Below are positions 48,869-63,902 of a stretch of DNA of 64,000 bases, in pieces. Position 1 is the first letter of the stretch; each line of letters starts with the position of its first letter. Made by a program: the position numbers and the translations under genes. Origin of the DNA: Meloidogyne chitwoodi (Eukaryota; Nematoda; Chromadorea; Rhabditida; Meloidogynidae); NCBI GenBank assembly GCA_015183035.1, contig JACZZP010000003.1:186001-250000 (forward strand), written 5' to 3'. The notes beneath the pieces were generated by a model, which was not told the origin of the DNA, did no database searches, and worked only from the letters and a program-made list of their open reading frames with translations.

Positions 48869-50176
48869 TTTTTATAAACTTTTTTTTAATAAAATTATTA
48901 TTTTAAAATTGAATTTATAATTTAAATTTAATTAAAAATTTTGTAAAACTAAATTTTAAATTTTTCCTCTCTCCATTTTCTTTTTAAAAATTAATTTCCA
49001 TGAGTGAGATTCGAACTTAAGCCATTCACCCTCAAAACAAAGAGTTTTCCAACTTAACAACGACTACTAGTTACAAGCTCTGTTTTATTTTTTCCTATAA
49101 TTTATTTAAAAACAAAAGAAATTTTTTTCTTTTCATCACACTTGAGTCTAGGCCTTATAACTCAAGAATGGATTGACCGTTTAAAATGATTTTTAGATAT
49201 TTGGATATAGGATTAAATTTGCTACAAAACAAAAAAGGAATCAAATTTTTAGTATTAAAAAAGGAAATGTTATAGCCAAAAAACTAACATTTTTAGGAGT
49301 ACTCATACTCAAATTTCCGTAAAAATTAATTTAAAAAATGTTAATTAAAATAAAAATTTTTTTTTTAATCTTATGTTTAATCCCTACCACTCAAATAATT
49401 TTATATTTGCTTCTAAACATCCTTTTTATTTTATTTGTTTCCTTAAAAGTGTGAAAAGAGGCGTTTGAGTGCAAACAAAAGAGTGTAGGCAAGAGAATTA
49501 TTTTTTTAAATTTACTGTAACTCCTAATAAAAATAAATTTAACCAATAAAAAATAGTAAAATAAAGCGCGAAAAAGATGAAAAAAGAAAAAAATAAAATT
49601 TACCCGGAAAAGACCGCCCAACGGCTTTGAAGGAGACTCTACTTGTTCTAATCCTTATAACTCTCGAATAAATGTACTTTTTTGTTGTATTTGATATCAT
49701 TCGATAGAGAATTAAATTCTCTATAAAATTAAATTTAATTTTTAATTTTATATTAATTTTAAAAAAAGTTATTGACAAAAAATATGAAATTTTGAGGTAA
49801 AATGTTTATTTTTTGACTTTATTATTTTTTTAAATATCAAAAAAATTATTTTCCAATTTGCTTTTATAGTAAATTTAATTCTCTATTTTTTTATACCAAA
49901 AATATTTAAAAAAAATTATAATTTAATTTATTAAAAAATAAAAATGTCATCAATGACCTCAGGCATATGAAGAAAAATAAAGGAAGAAAGCATTCTTTTT
50001 TATTAATTTTTCTAGCATTAAAAAAAATTTTTTCTTTGTTTGTCCTAGAAAAATCATTGGATAATATTTTTATTAAAAAAAATCAAAATATGTTACCCTA
50101 AAAAACCAGACTCTAATGACACCTTTGAATTTTAATTTTCCCTAATTTTTTATTTTTATGTCTTTTAGAATCTGCA
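48869..50176. other. Spacer with SINE-like and inverted-repeat copies
   Basis: There is no conserved exon. It holds a minus-strand SINE-like copy near 49005-49090 and two copies of the ATAACTC...GATAGAGAATTAAATT repeat (49140-49300 and 49655-49890). Open frames on the minus strand at 49391-49778 are phenylalanine/isoleucine-rich A+T noise. Confidence 0.5.
49005..49090 (-). repeat. SINE-like copy, inverted
   Basis: On the minus strand: GTAGTCGTTGTTAAGTTGG (A-box-like), GAGGGTGAATGG, and a B-box AGTTCGAATCTC. The TTAAGTTGG core is shared with the nicalin-intron copy. The cloverleaf does not close. Confidence 0.55.
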
Positions 50177-53100
50177 ATGGATTTGAATGATCAAATATTT
50201 TTTTCCTTACAAAACAATACAACAACAAATTCAACAATTCAAATACGAAGTATAAATGGTGTTGAAAATAACTCTGAAAATGAAAAAAATATTTTAGTAA
50301 AAATAAAATTTAGGGAAAAAAATAAAAAAATTATTTTTTTATTTTTGATCTCTGGACAAGAAAATTCTGCTACAATTCCTCTACATCAATTTCCTCTGTC
50401 TCCTGGATTTTCTGTACTTAATAAATTGTCAAATGATCAAAACTGTCAATTATATCCACAGGCGTCCACCACAACGTTACTTGTTAAACAATTAGCAAAC
50501 AATTATGAAGCAATAGAGAATATTCACCCAGTAAAGTTTGAGGAGAATTGTGATAATGGTAAACATATGAATTAACATACGAAAAACATACAAAAATCAG
50601 AATATTAAAAAATAAACATTCCGGAAAACATACAAAAATCAGAATATTAAAAAATAAACATTCCGGAAAACATACAAAAACAGAAAATAAACATTCCGGA
50701 AGACATACAAAAATCAGAATCAAAAAAATCAGAATCTAAAAAATAAACATTCCGGAAAACATACAAAAATTAAAATATTCATTTATTAAAGTAGTAGAAA
50801 AAGAGTTGTCACCGTTTATTATCTATGCAACTGAGAATAATTTACAAAATAATTTACTTTCAACATCTATTCGCTGTGAAGGTTGTTGTATGGAAATTCA
50901 TGAAAGGTGAGAGATAAAAAGAATTTTTTAAAGCGCAAAATTTTTACGTTTAGGCATATGTTGTGTGTAAGCGGACCCCAACAACTTGTTAAAGAAAATA
51001 ATCAAAATAATATGACAGAAAACAATTATTGGCATGAACAATGTTTGAAATGTGTAAAATGTAATAAACATTTTGGAGGAGAAATTAGCCGTTGTTTTGA
51101 ACGTGAAGGGAGAATATTCTGTTTTGAAGATTATTCAAAGTGAGTTAAAACATTCCGGAAACTTTACAAGATAGAAAAACATATCAGAAAACCTTACAAT
51201 AAAACTTCCGGAAAGCACACAGTTAAAAAATTGTGTTTTTTTATATTTTTCCATTTTTACTTTAATAAAACAAAATTATTACACGAACTATTACAATTTA
51301 AATTTAACTATAAGAAGAAAATTTTAAAAATTGCGTGCTTTAAACCACTTGAAAATACTTATTATTATTACGATTTTAAACTTATTCGAGCAAAATATGA
51401 AAAAGCAAGAAATTTATAAAATTGGAAATTTTTTTCAAAATTTTTTTTGGCCAAGTAGAGGATTATCGCGCATTTTCCTCACATATCCTTCTTATTTTGA
51501 CACTTTCAAACATATTTTCTTTACAATTTTTGACACAAGAGGTTTTTGAAGAAGGGGAAATGAGTGACATAAAATGCACAAGCCAATCAATGGATATTTG
51601 TTTTAATAAGAATTAAAAACAGTAAAAACATTAAGCATTAAAAAACATCAGTAAAAACAAAAACATTAGGAAAAACATTAAAAAACATTAGAAAAAATAA
51701 ACTTTCCGGAAAACATTCAAATTTGTTAAAAACATTAAAAATGCTGAAAATTTAGGAAAACAAAATAAACTTTCCGGAAAACACAAACACACAAACAAAA
51801 CTCATGTACATAATTATTTCCTCTATATAACTGTAATAAATTTCAATTAAAAAACATTATTAGTATATTAAAAAGGTAGAAAAATGGCTTCTCATGTAAA
51901 GGATAATAAAAAAATAATATAATGAGTATTAGCGGAAAAATGAAAATAAATAAAATCAGATAATAAATTAATTTAAGGGTTTCTTTTGCCGTTTATTAGG
52001 GTAATATATTACAAGTCATTAAAAGACAAAGGAAGTGAAAAAAATTTAATAGGGACAAGAAAAATTCTGAAAAAAAAAAAATAAAAAATTATAATTTTTA
52101 GACTTTTTGGCCCAAATTCTCAAGCACCATGTTCTCGTTGTGGTCAGCTTATAACAGCAACAGAACTTGTTTATAGAAGTGCAGGAATATATGTTTATCA
52201 TTTACATTGTTTTGTTTGTTTTTGTTGCGGTCAACAATTAACATTGGGTGAAAAATATATAAATATTGATGGACAATTAATTTGTCAAAAAGAAGTTGAA
52301 TTGTGGAGATTACAACAACAACAAATGGCTATTACAACAGGTAATTAATATGTTTTGTTTTTATTATTGTAAAAACATTCCATAAACATTACAAACATTA
52401 AGTAAAACTTTTTAAAAAACAGAAAAACATTCATAAAAAAATTTTAAAAATCAGAAAAACTTAAAACATTAATAAAAACATTTTAAAAATCAGAAAAACA
52501 TTCCAACTTTAAATTAAACACAAAACATAAGGTACAATAGAGTCTATATTAAATTTTAAAAACATACCAAATCAAAAGAATTTTTGCTAAATTTTATATA
52601 TAAAAAATTAATTAAATTTGTCAACATTTAAATCATTTTTCTATTTTTTTAAATAAAATTACCAATAAAGTTTCGGATTAAATCCTCGTTGCATATTTTT
52701 ATGATTCGTATATCTTGTACAATTAACCATCCAACGTCCATTTCTACGTGTAAAATAACAAAAACGGCAATGAAGTTTCAGAAACATTTTTGATACTATC
52801 CCAGCCATTTGATCAACAGCACAAGTATGAGGTTGAGTCAAATATTGTTGTTGGTGATGGTTATTGAGTAATGGAGAAAATGTTGTTGTTCGATTTGCAA
52901 GGAAACCAAAAGCGTTTTTAATTCGAAAAAACATTTTTTGCTGAAAATAAAATTTTTTTTTAATAATTTAAATTAAATTAGAGTTTTATTAATATTTTTT
53001 AGTACCACAACTACCAATTACAACACGTTTTTTATCAATTCCAACATTCCCAGAAATAGATTTTAGTATACAAAGACAAGACTATCATCTTCATCATCAC

Positions 53101-53966
53101 CGCCGTCGACATCGAGACAGATCAAAAAAGTTTCCAAAGAGGCCTAGAACTATTTTAAATGCACCGCAGAGGAAAGCGTTCCGATATGCATTTGATAAAG
53201 GACAGAAACCCAGCAGAAAAGTAAGGAGATTTAATTTTATAAATAAACTTAGATTTTTAAATCAGAATACTAAAAAGAAATTAAACTTTCCGGAAAACAT
53301 TAAAAATAAACTTTAAATAAAACATAAAGTAAATAAACCTGGATTTTGAAATTAGAAAGAAAATACAAATCATAATAAAAACAAACAAAAAATACAAATC
53401 AGAATTATAGACAAAAAATACAAAACAGAAACAAACTTAAAAATATAAACCAAACATTAAACACAAACTTTTAATAGGTACGAGAACAACTAGCTCGTGA
53501 TACAGGGCTAAGTATTCGCGTTGTACAAGTATGGTTCCAAAATCAACGGTTTTCGTTGTGAATTTTTTTCTATTGTATCTTTTTTTTTAAAAAAAGGGCA
53601 AAAATGAAAAAAGAGAGTAGACGAGAATTTGATAAACAACATAATATAGAAGGAGGTGGTGGATCAGTTGAATTTGAGAATAATGGAACGGAACGTCAAA
53701 TACAAAGTGGTTCAAGTGCTGAAGAGGAGATAATAGATAATGGTGAAAGAAAATATTAAAAAAAATATATATTTAAAAATTAAGAAGCTTCGGATGAATC
53801 AGATGTAGATAGTTCAGATGACGATGATGATGATTTAGAAGAAAAAGAAGACAACATCTCATCTAATCAGAATAAAGAAACATTTATAGAAGAAAGAATT
53901 GAGGAAAAAGAACAACAAAATCCTATTGAAAAACTCTATAATATGCATCAAACTTATTTTGCTTAA
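50177..53966 (+). CDS. lim-6: LIM-homeodomain transcription factor, LMX1/lim-6 class
   Basis: A nuclear DNA-binding regulator of neuronal identity. The first exon is Asn/Gln/Ser-rich and poorly conserved. LIM domain 1 runs CEGCCMEIHERHMLCV...WHEQCLKCVKCNKHFGG...GRIFCFEDY; LIM domain 2 runs CSRCGQLITATELVYRSAG, HLHCFVCFCCGQQLTLGEKY, QLICQKE. The homeodomain KRPRTILNAPQRKAFRYAF, GQKPSRKVREQLARDTGLS, IRVVQVWFQNQRAKMKK matches the LMX1 class (RPRTILTTQQRRAFKASF in vertebrates), with the recognition helix WFQNQR intact. An acidic tail ends NPIEKLYNMHQTYFA. About eight exons. Introns are full of ATTCCGGAAAACATACAAAAA repeats (50575-50790, 51150-51240, 51610-51800, 53225-53480). One intron (about 52340-53003) contains an unrelated gene on the opposite strand. 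Confidence 0.92.
50575..50790. repeat. Tandem ACATTCCGGAAAACATAC repeat in lim-6 intron
   Basis: Five or more copies of AAACATTCCGGAAAACATAC followed by AAAAATCAGAAT stand in tandem at about 40-bp period. These are the reverse complement of the TTCCGGAATG...TTCTGATTTTTG repeats in the kinase introns at 27-30 kb. Confidence 0.85.
52659..52934 (-). CDS. mrpl-36: Mitochondrial ribosomal protein bL36m, nested gene
   Basis: A single-exon frame of 91 residues. The last 40 residues, LKLHCRFCYFTRRNGRWMVN, CTRYTNHKNMQRGF, match bacterial and mitochondrial L36: a zinc ribbon C-x2-C-x12-C-x4-H with the R-R-x-G-R-W/L-x-V core. The N-terminal half (MFFRIKNAFGFLANRT, basic, with few acidic residues) fits a mitochondrial targeting sequence. 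L36 binds 23S-like rRNA in the large subunit. The gene lies wholly within an intron of lim-6 on the opposite strand, and its start ATG is only about 70 bp from the downstream lim-6 exon. It is slightly longer than bacterial L36 (about 38), as usual for the animal organelle form. Confidence 0.88.
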   Translation of the reverse strand: MFFRIKNAFGFLANRTTTFSPLLNNHHQQQYLTQPHTCAVDQMAGIVSKMFLKLHCRFCYFTRRNGRWMVNCTRYTNHKNMQRGFNPKLYW

Positions 53967-54325
53967 AAATTAGTATAAACTTGTAGGCTCAGAATAAACT
54001 TAGAAAAATCAGAACTTAAAATAAACAAGTTTAAATAAACTTAAAAAACACAAAACAAAATTAAAATAAAACAAAAATCAGAACTTAAAATAAACAAGTT
54101 TAGATAAACTTTAAAAACACAAAACAAACTTAAACACCAACAGCGTAAAATTCTGGCATTTTGTCCAACAGTGCAGAATTTTTCAATGAAATTTTGTAGT
54201 CATGGAAACAAAAATATATTAAAATGTTTTTTAGTCCAGGAAAAATTATTTTTTTATTATTAAAATTAAAAAATTAACAGATTTTATTGATAAAAATATT
54301 TTTAGAAAAATAAAATAAAATTTTC
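53967..54325. other. Spacer between lim-6 and mksr-1
   Basis: A+T-rich with AAAATCAGAACTTAAAATAA and AAACAAGTTTA words of the dispersed repeat. No exon. Same-strand genes 359 bp apart. Confidence 0.5.
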
Positions 54326-55681
54326 ATGAGCCAGCAGACATTTTTTGATGAAACAGGACCAAGTACTAGCAATGCAGCTATAAGACATCAACAACAACCA
54401 AAAAATTTACGATTAGGAAAGGAAGAAAAAAATTGTTTTTTACTACTAATTACTGGACAAATTGAAACTGTTGAGGTATATTTTTTATTATTAAAAAAAT
54501 TAAATTAAAAAATGATTATAGCTTCTCTCAGTACCTAATATTTATTTAAAATATTGTTTTGTATATGGATCTGATTGGAAACAAGTTGGCGGAATGGAGG
54601 AAGGTTTATTATACATATTTCTCGGTTGTTTTACAAATTTTTATTTTTTTAGGTATTAGTGCAACTGCATACAAAACAGCAAGTTTCAACAATTTAATTG
54701 TGCTCAATACACCAATAGAGGCAACATTCTCTTCTACAAATCCATTTAAATGTTTTTACAAACTTAAAATTCTTTAATTTTAATTCTGTTTTTTTGTGTT
54801 TTTGAGTTTAATTAAAACTTTTTCTTTCAAGTTCTGATTTTTTGTTTAATTTTAATTCTGATTTTTGCTTAGTTTTAGAAAACACATAAAAATTAATAAA
54901 AAAACATTGTTAAAATTTTCCGGAAAACATACAAAACAAATTCTCTTAGGGCCGCAAATTGTACTAAGTTTTTATGGGCAAGATCATTTTGGAAACGATG
55001 TAATTAGAGGCTACACATCTACACATTTACCTACTACACCCGGAAAGTATTAAAAAAAAAATAAATTTAAATTTTTTTAAAGTTTAAAAAGACGTTGCCC
55101 AATTTTCCTACCTCAAGCAACCACAAATATTCAAAGAATTATTGGTTTATTGACTGGACGTCGAGCAGAGTTTGTAGATCCAACAATTATTGCCAAAAGC
55201 GAGGGAAGAGATGGCAAGTTTTTGTTCTTTTTTCTAAAAAAAAAATATATAAAAATTTAAATTTTTCAGTAACAAAAGTATCTACACAGGGTTTTGTACA
55301 ACTTTCTCTCTCCGCAATATTTAGAAATACAAAAAGATTAGGTTATGATTTGTCTAAACAAACAATTATTAAATTTTCTGAATTTCCTTTGGATATTCCA
55401 AATATAACAACAACTAGAGAGAAAAAAGAAAAAATTGTTGACAATTTACAACCTAATAAAAACATCAAAAAGATTGAAAGATTTAGGGAAAATGAAGCAA
55501 CAAAAATTACAACTGAAGTAGAAATTTTAGAGGTTTATTATTTTCTATAAAAGCCCAAAAATTAAAAAAATATATTCTCATAAAGCTTTCGAAAGCTCAA
55601 AAAATATAAAAAATAAATTAAATTTAAACCTTGTATTTAAAACAGGAAGGAACAGAAGATCTTCAAGAAGAACAAAAATAG
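54326..55681 (+). CDS. mksr-1: B9 domain protein 1, ciliary transition zone
   Basis: B9D1 (MKSR-1) is part of the MKS complex that gates the base of sensory cilia. After a 30-residue Gln/Ser-rich start the B9 (C2-like) domain follows: [112 protein letters not shown] with [37 protein letters not shown]. Each block aligns with animal B9D1. A charged tail of about 80 residues ([26 protein letters not shown]) is longer than usual. Seven exons; the final short exon ends [11 protein letters not shown] at a TAG. Presence of a cilia gene fits an animal with ciliated sensory neurons. Confidence 0.92.
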
Positions 55682-56701
55682 AATAAAACTGCAGCAATAT
55701 ATGTAAATATTCTGAATTAAAAAAACTTCAAGAATGCCCTGAAAAGAAATTAATAAAATTTAATTAAAATAAATTTAAGGCATAAAAAACCTGTTACTTT
55801 AAAAAATTAAAAAAAAAAGAATTTTTTTGGAAGCAATATTTATAATCAACAAATGTATTTTTCATTCCATTTAAATATTATAACAACGAAAATAACAAAA
55901 AATGTTTGTGTGTTTTTCTTACTCTGTTTTTTAAATGAAGCAAGTTGAAATTGTATAAGGCATTGTAGAGAAAATAATAGGAAATATAAATTGTAAAACA
56001 TTTTTATTTATATTAGTGTGCTTATAAGGAAGTTTTGTAAAACTTAAATCTAAAAAGACAAGTTTAATAAAATACAAAAACATATAAAACAACTTGTTTT
56101 AGATGTTTTTGTAAAACACAATTAAACTTATGTTTTTTACAAATTCTGATTTAAAAAATGTTGTTTTTCTCTTTAAAACACTAATATATGTATTTCATTT
56201 TCTTATTATTTTCTCTGTTCAAAACAAATAAATTTGGGTCAACTCTATAAATCGATATTTATATAGAATTAACCCAAATATAACAATCAAAAAATATATA
56301 ATAAAATAAAATCTCGAAGCATTGTCAACAATTTGGAGACACAATTATATAATATATAGTTAACTTTTAACGTTGAGGAAAAAAAGAGACAACAACAACA
56401 AATTTGGTTTTTTTTCGGTAAATATGGGTGTAAATATAGTCTGTGCGGTAAAGAAAAAATTTTTTTCTTTAAAATTAGCCTATTTGGTTACACGAAAGAT
56501 TTATTTTTTTAATTTTAATTAAAAAAAAAAAGCTTTGAAAAAAAAAAAATTTTCTTTCTTTACCTCAAAGAAACAAAAAAAAAGTGTAGAGGGATGAGCA
56601 AAAAAATGAAGCAAATAATATTATAATAATATAATTATAATATTAAATAAATATATCTCTCTTTAAACAAAAAAATAATAATTTTTTTATTTTAAATTTT
56701 A
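55682..56701. other. Convergent intergenic region, 1 kb
   Basis: 3' ends of mksr-1 and eIF4E face each other. The sequence has A+T runs, dispersed ACAAGTTTAATA / AAACAACTTG words near 56030-56110, and a 12-bp inverted pair, TTGGGTCAACTC and GAATTAACCCAA, near 56233-56276. No exon seen. Confidence 0.5.
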
Positions 56702-58678
56702 TTATTGAAGAATAAAACGAACTTGTGTGGCACTTGATGATTTATGTTGTGAAACATTATGTTCTAAAAACAAAAAAAAATTAATAAGAAATAAAATTTT
56801 TATTAAAAAAACCTTCATAATTGACTTTAATTGTAGTATTAGTGGTATCTTGGAATCGACTCTTCAAAATCGTGCTGAAAAAAAAAATTTTAAATAATTT
56901 TTTAAGTTACCTAAATGCTCTAATAATATTCAAAAAATTAATTTAGACAAAGCTAATACATTTTAACGCCAGTGGGACTCGAACCCCATACCTTTACAAC
57001 TGCTAAACTAAGCGACTACCCACTACACCAAACTAGCTAACTGTAAAGTTTAATATTTTAATGCTTATAAAAAATACCCAATCCGTCTATTAACTTCTTC
57101 AGCCTCTGCATCTTTAGTCCAAAGACAGATCTTAAAATTAAAAAAATTATCAATTCTAAAAATTAAAAAAAATAAAACCTTATGTCCTTTTGTACGAATA
57201 TTACAAACAGCACCACAAATATGGTCAGAATCAGAACCAAATTGTTCACCAATTAAAGCAATTAATAATTCTAACCATAAAATATCCATATGGTCAGGTC
57301 TAGTTTTATCAATCTAAAATTAAAAAAAAAATTTTTTTATTTAATTTTTATTAAATATATTTCTCCTAGTTTATAGAAAAAAAGTTTCTAATGGTATGAA
57401 GGGTATTTTTAGAAGAACCAAATTCAAAAAAATAAGAAAAATTGTCGTGACGTTTTGGGCAACAATATATTTATATTTTTTACCAATATATTTTCCTTGT
57501 TTTTTTATTCATACACAATATTCTCTATTTTTTGTTTGTTTTAATTCCCCTTGTTTGAATAAAAATATAAATAAACCTGTACAATCAATCTCCCACCAAA
57601 TTTATTCTCTGGAACTTCCCAAACTGGTTGAATATCTTGCTTAAAAAAATTGTAGTCACAACCAGGAAGAACACCAGAAGGCGGCCGAATATTGTCAAAA
57701 AGTCTGATTTTTTTTAATTTTATAAAATTAAAAAAATAAAATAAAACTAACGCCCAAAATGTTTCAGCAGATTCAATTGTGCAAACATTTTTTAACCTTT
57801 CCAACCATTCAAGTTCCCTATCAGCATTTAAATACCAAAATGTCCAACGATTTTTAAGGCGATGTTCATGTCTTAATCTGGAAGAAGGTATTAAACTTGT
57901 TGAAATTGTGGTGGTGATGGAAGAAATCTCAGCAACTGCTGCGGCCTCGATAACAACAGTAGAAGAATTGTCTTCGTTCTAAATTGTAAATAATTTTATA
58001 TTTTAAAAAGTAATAGTATATAATTTTGGGGACAGGATAATGATGCAGAAAAACCCTCTCTAACAAAATTAACAACAAAAACAAAAAAGGATTATTCCAA
58101 TATCTGTGCCTGTTCCTAATTTTTAGGGATTTGTTCACAAAACATAACAAAAAGAGTTGAATTTAAAAGTGTTAATAATTGTCACAAATCACTCTCCAAC
58201 AGTTATTTTTTTTAGAATTGCGACCAAAAATCCTCGCAATTTTTTAATCTGTAAGCTTCCCACAAATATTCGTATGTAATTTATTTACAATAAATTATTT
58301 TTATTAATTAAAAAAAAGATTTGTCAAGTTTTATGACTTGATAATAAAGCTCTTTTTAATTATCTATTTTCAAATAATCCTTGGAAAGTTTAAAATCAAA
58401 AAAAATTGAGAACTTTTGTCACGCAAAACAAACAAAACAACCCCTCCCCAATCCTCCCCCTATATTTATTAATAAAAAAAGAAAACCTTTTTTTCTTCAA
58501 CAGACTCAACAACAACAACATCAATAGTAGCCTTATTTTGAGTTTGTTGTTGTTGTTGAATTTGTATACTATTATTAGCATCAGCAGTAGTCATCATCAT
58601 TTTTTCTTGTTCTTCTAAAGCAGTATTATCTTCAATAGTAAGAGCAGCAGCATCTTTTACTAAACCATTTGTATCCAT
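56702..58678 (-). CDS. eIF4E cap-binding translation initiation factor
   Basis: eIF4E binds the mRNA 5' cap and recruits eIF4G. Seven exons. The N-terminus of about 90 residues is Gln/Val/Ala-rich (MDTNGLVKDAAALTIEDN). The core follows: RLKNRWTFWYLNADRELEW (cap-stacking Trp at ELEW), TIESAETFWALFDNIRPPSG (the FW-A-L eIF4G-binding face), LPGCDYNFFKQDIQPVWEVP (second cap-stacking Trp followed by Glu), ENKFGGRLIVQ, LWLELLIALIGEQFGSDSDH, ICGAVCNIRTKGHKICLW (basic phosphate-binding part), STILKSRFQDTTNTTIKVNY. The GGRW motif of most family members is GGRL here. It is closest in style to the nematode ife-1/3/5 group, but I do not assign a number. One intron (about 56905-57060) carries a SINE-like copy; the first intron is about 500 bp. 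Confidence 0.93.
56966..57050 (-). repeat. SINE-like copy in eIF4E intron
   Basis: On the minus strand: TTTGGTGTAGTGGGTAGTCG (A-box, like glycine/aspartate-type D-arms), GTTTAGCAGTTGTAAAGG, and the well-kept B-box GGGGTTCGAGTCCC. This is the best preserved tRNA-like head in the window, yet no acceptor stem closes around it. It is in the sense direction of eIF4E. Confidence 0.6.
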
Positions 58679-60371
58679 ATTTACTTTTCTTTTAATAAAT
58701 AAAATAAAGAAAACTCTTGGCTTTTCTAAAAAACATCAAAAAAATTATATTAAAAAAAATCTCGCGATTAAAATAAAAGAAAAAAAAGAACAACGCTGTC
58801 CTTCCCCCTTAAATCAATTTATTTAAAAAAACAAATATAAATTATATAATTTCAACAACGTCTCTGACTCAGCACACACACACATTTGTTTTGTTCTTCC
58901 AGTATTTTAATAAAATGAAAAAAGATAATAAAAAAATTTTTAGGAAATTCCCTTTTTAATTTTTCCAATTTGATCGCAGCCGTTAAAATTGTTTTTTTTT
59001 TATTTTTAGCGATTAATTGGACACACAATGTGTGTGTTGTGTGGTCTAAAAATTTGCTGAAAAAGCACTTTTTTACGCAAAAATAATAAGTAAAACTAAA
59101 TAACTCTGTTCCACATATTCTCCCTTCCCCCTAAACATTCCAAAGAGAATTTTTGTTGTCGTAATGAAGAAGGAAAAAAGTTATCAATTAGAGAGATAAC
59201 AAAGAAAAGAATTAAAGAAAAAAGTAGAAAAAGAAAGATATAAGGGTAGAGAAGAAAAGAAAAATAATGACAACTCTAACTTCATAAAAATAGCACAAGC
59301 AGACGCAAAGAAAAACAAAAAGAATAAAGAGAGAGAAAAAAAGAAAATATATTTTTAGTAAAAATTTCGAAACGAAAAGTATTTTTTAAAAGCGTCATTT
59401 CAGTTCAGAGACATTTCAATATGATTGGCCAGTTTTTTTACTTTTTTGGCCATAAGTTTTTTGTAAATCAACAAATTTGAATAATTTTTGTACCATTCGA
59501 AAGCTTTAAAATGTATAATTTTTAATAAAAAAGAATTTATTTAATCTGAATTTTTTATAAAAAGTTATAGCCAAAATAAAATTTAAGGGAACACCCAAAG
59601 TTTGTTATTTTTGTTCCAATTTTCTTTTTTTTTAAAGAAAGAATGAATAATTAAAAAAAGAGGTAAAAAATGAATATTCTTCATTATACCACCACCTTAA
59701 AAAATTTAAACTTTTTTTCCAACATTTTTTTAATCTAAAAAAAATATAAATATATAATAAAAAAACCATACAGAGAGAAAAAAATTACAATATAATAATA
59801 AAATAATATATTTTGGTCAAACACGAAAAAAAAACAAATCAATTTTTAAATTTTAACAAGAAAAAAACACACAAAAATTTTACACAGAAAAAAAAAAATA
59901 ATATATACTTAAGGTCTCAGAAAGGTAGAGAGAGAGGAACAAAACAAAAAAAAATAATAATTAAAAGAAACAAAACAAAAATAATTCAAAAAAAAAAATA
60001 AAGGAGGCCAGGGAGTAATATAAAACTAATTAATTTTTTTTTAAATCCCAAACAAAAACTTTTAAAGAAAAAAAAATATATAAATATAATTATTTAAAAT
60101 GCCTTAATAATAATTTAAACAAACAAAAAATTATATTTTTCCAAAAAATTAATTCTTCTAAAATTAACTAATTTTTAAATGTTCTCAATAAATTAAGGCA
60201 TTAAAAATAAAAAAAAATAAAAATTTCACTTTTTATGGGGGAAAAAAGGGGGAGGATAGTGGTTGTTGCACTTCTTTTTTTTATAGTCTTTCCATAAATA
60301 AAATAAACCTTTTTTTTCTTCACACAAATATATCCTTCTCTCTTTTCTTTCTTTTCTTTTACTAAATTATT
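58679..60371. other. Intergenic region between eIF4E and BiP
   Basis: Upstream of eIF4E and downstream of BiP. Very A+T-rich, with purine runs at 59200-59350 and 59880-60010 and no conserved exon. An open frame at 59813-60001 is Lys/Asn repeat noise. TCTCTCTTTTCTTTCTTTTC near 60340 lies in the BiP 3' UTR. Confidence 0.5.
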
Positions 60372-63317
<2,946 letters not shown>

Positions 63318-63902
63318 TTTTTTGAAAATTCTAAAATAAAAGAATTAAAACAAAAATTTAAATAAAGTAACACGCTGATTCGAAAGAATTAATTTAAAAA
63401 GAATTCAAAATTAAGAAAAAAAGGAAGGAATTAAAATCAAATTAAAGCGGTGTTTAATGAAAAATTGAATCAAAAATCTATAGCATTTATTGACCAGATT
63501 TGCATTTGTTCTCAAATTGTTGAGTGAAGAGTCGATCTCAACTTTTTTTAGACATGTCGCGCTTTTATTGGTTAGTTTTTAAGATGACGTTGCATAACAC
63601 CAAATTTTGTCTATGCATACGTTTCTTTTTCTTTAAAAAAATGTATAACTGTCTAACTTGTACTATTTCGTTATTCTAGATAATTCAGTTCATTTAAAAC
63701 ATTTCGAAACACCAACTTTTACAAAATTGTCAAAACACCAAAAAATAAAAATAAGACAAAATGTCCAAAACGAGAAATTTCATATATTTTTAGAAGTATT
63801 TTCTACAATTTTTTTAAAACTTTTTATAGAAAAAATAACATAAAATAAGTTAATTTTAACTTAAAAAAACAAAAATAAAATTTATTACAATTATCTCTGT
63901 TT
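63318..63902. promoter_or_regulatory. Spacer holding the BiP promoter
   Basis: There is no conserved exon. The left half is the BiP upstream region, with the ACGTCA/CCAAT pair. The right half is the 3' flank of the POLR3K gene and contains ACAAAATGTCCAAAAC-type words. Confidence 0.5.
63567..63590 (-). promoter_or_regulatory. Candidate ER-stress element of BiP (ACGTCA plus CCAAT)
   Basis: About 250-275 bp upstream of the BiP ATG, read in the gene's direction, are ACGTCA (63585-63590) and a CCAAT box (63567-63571), 13 bases apart. An ACGT core is the binding site of XBP1/ATF6-type bZIP factors that induce BiP in the unfolded protein response. The classical spacing of the mammalian ERSE is not met, so this is inferred from sequence and gene identity. 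Confidence 0.4.

Noticed and set aside
49391..49778. Two overlapping minus-strand open frames
   Set aside because: Phe/Ile/Lys-rich, overlapping a repeat, with no recognisable pattern.
57929..58150. Plus- and minus-strand frames over the first eIF4E intron
   Set aside because: They overlap intron sequence of eIF4E and read as low-complexity; the eIF4E frame explains the coding part.
59813..60001. 62-residue Lys/Asn-rich open frame
   Set aside because: Made of A-rich runs (KKKT, KKKN); typical chance frame in the BiP 3' flank.
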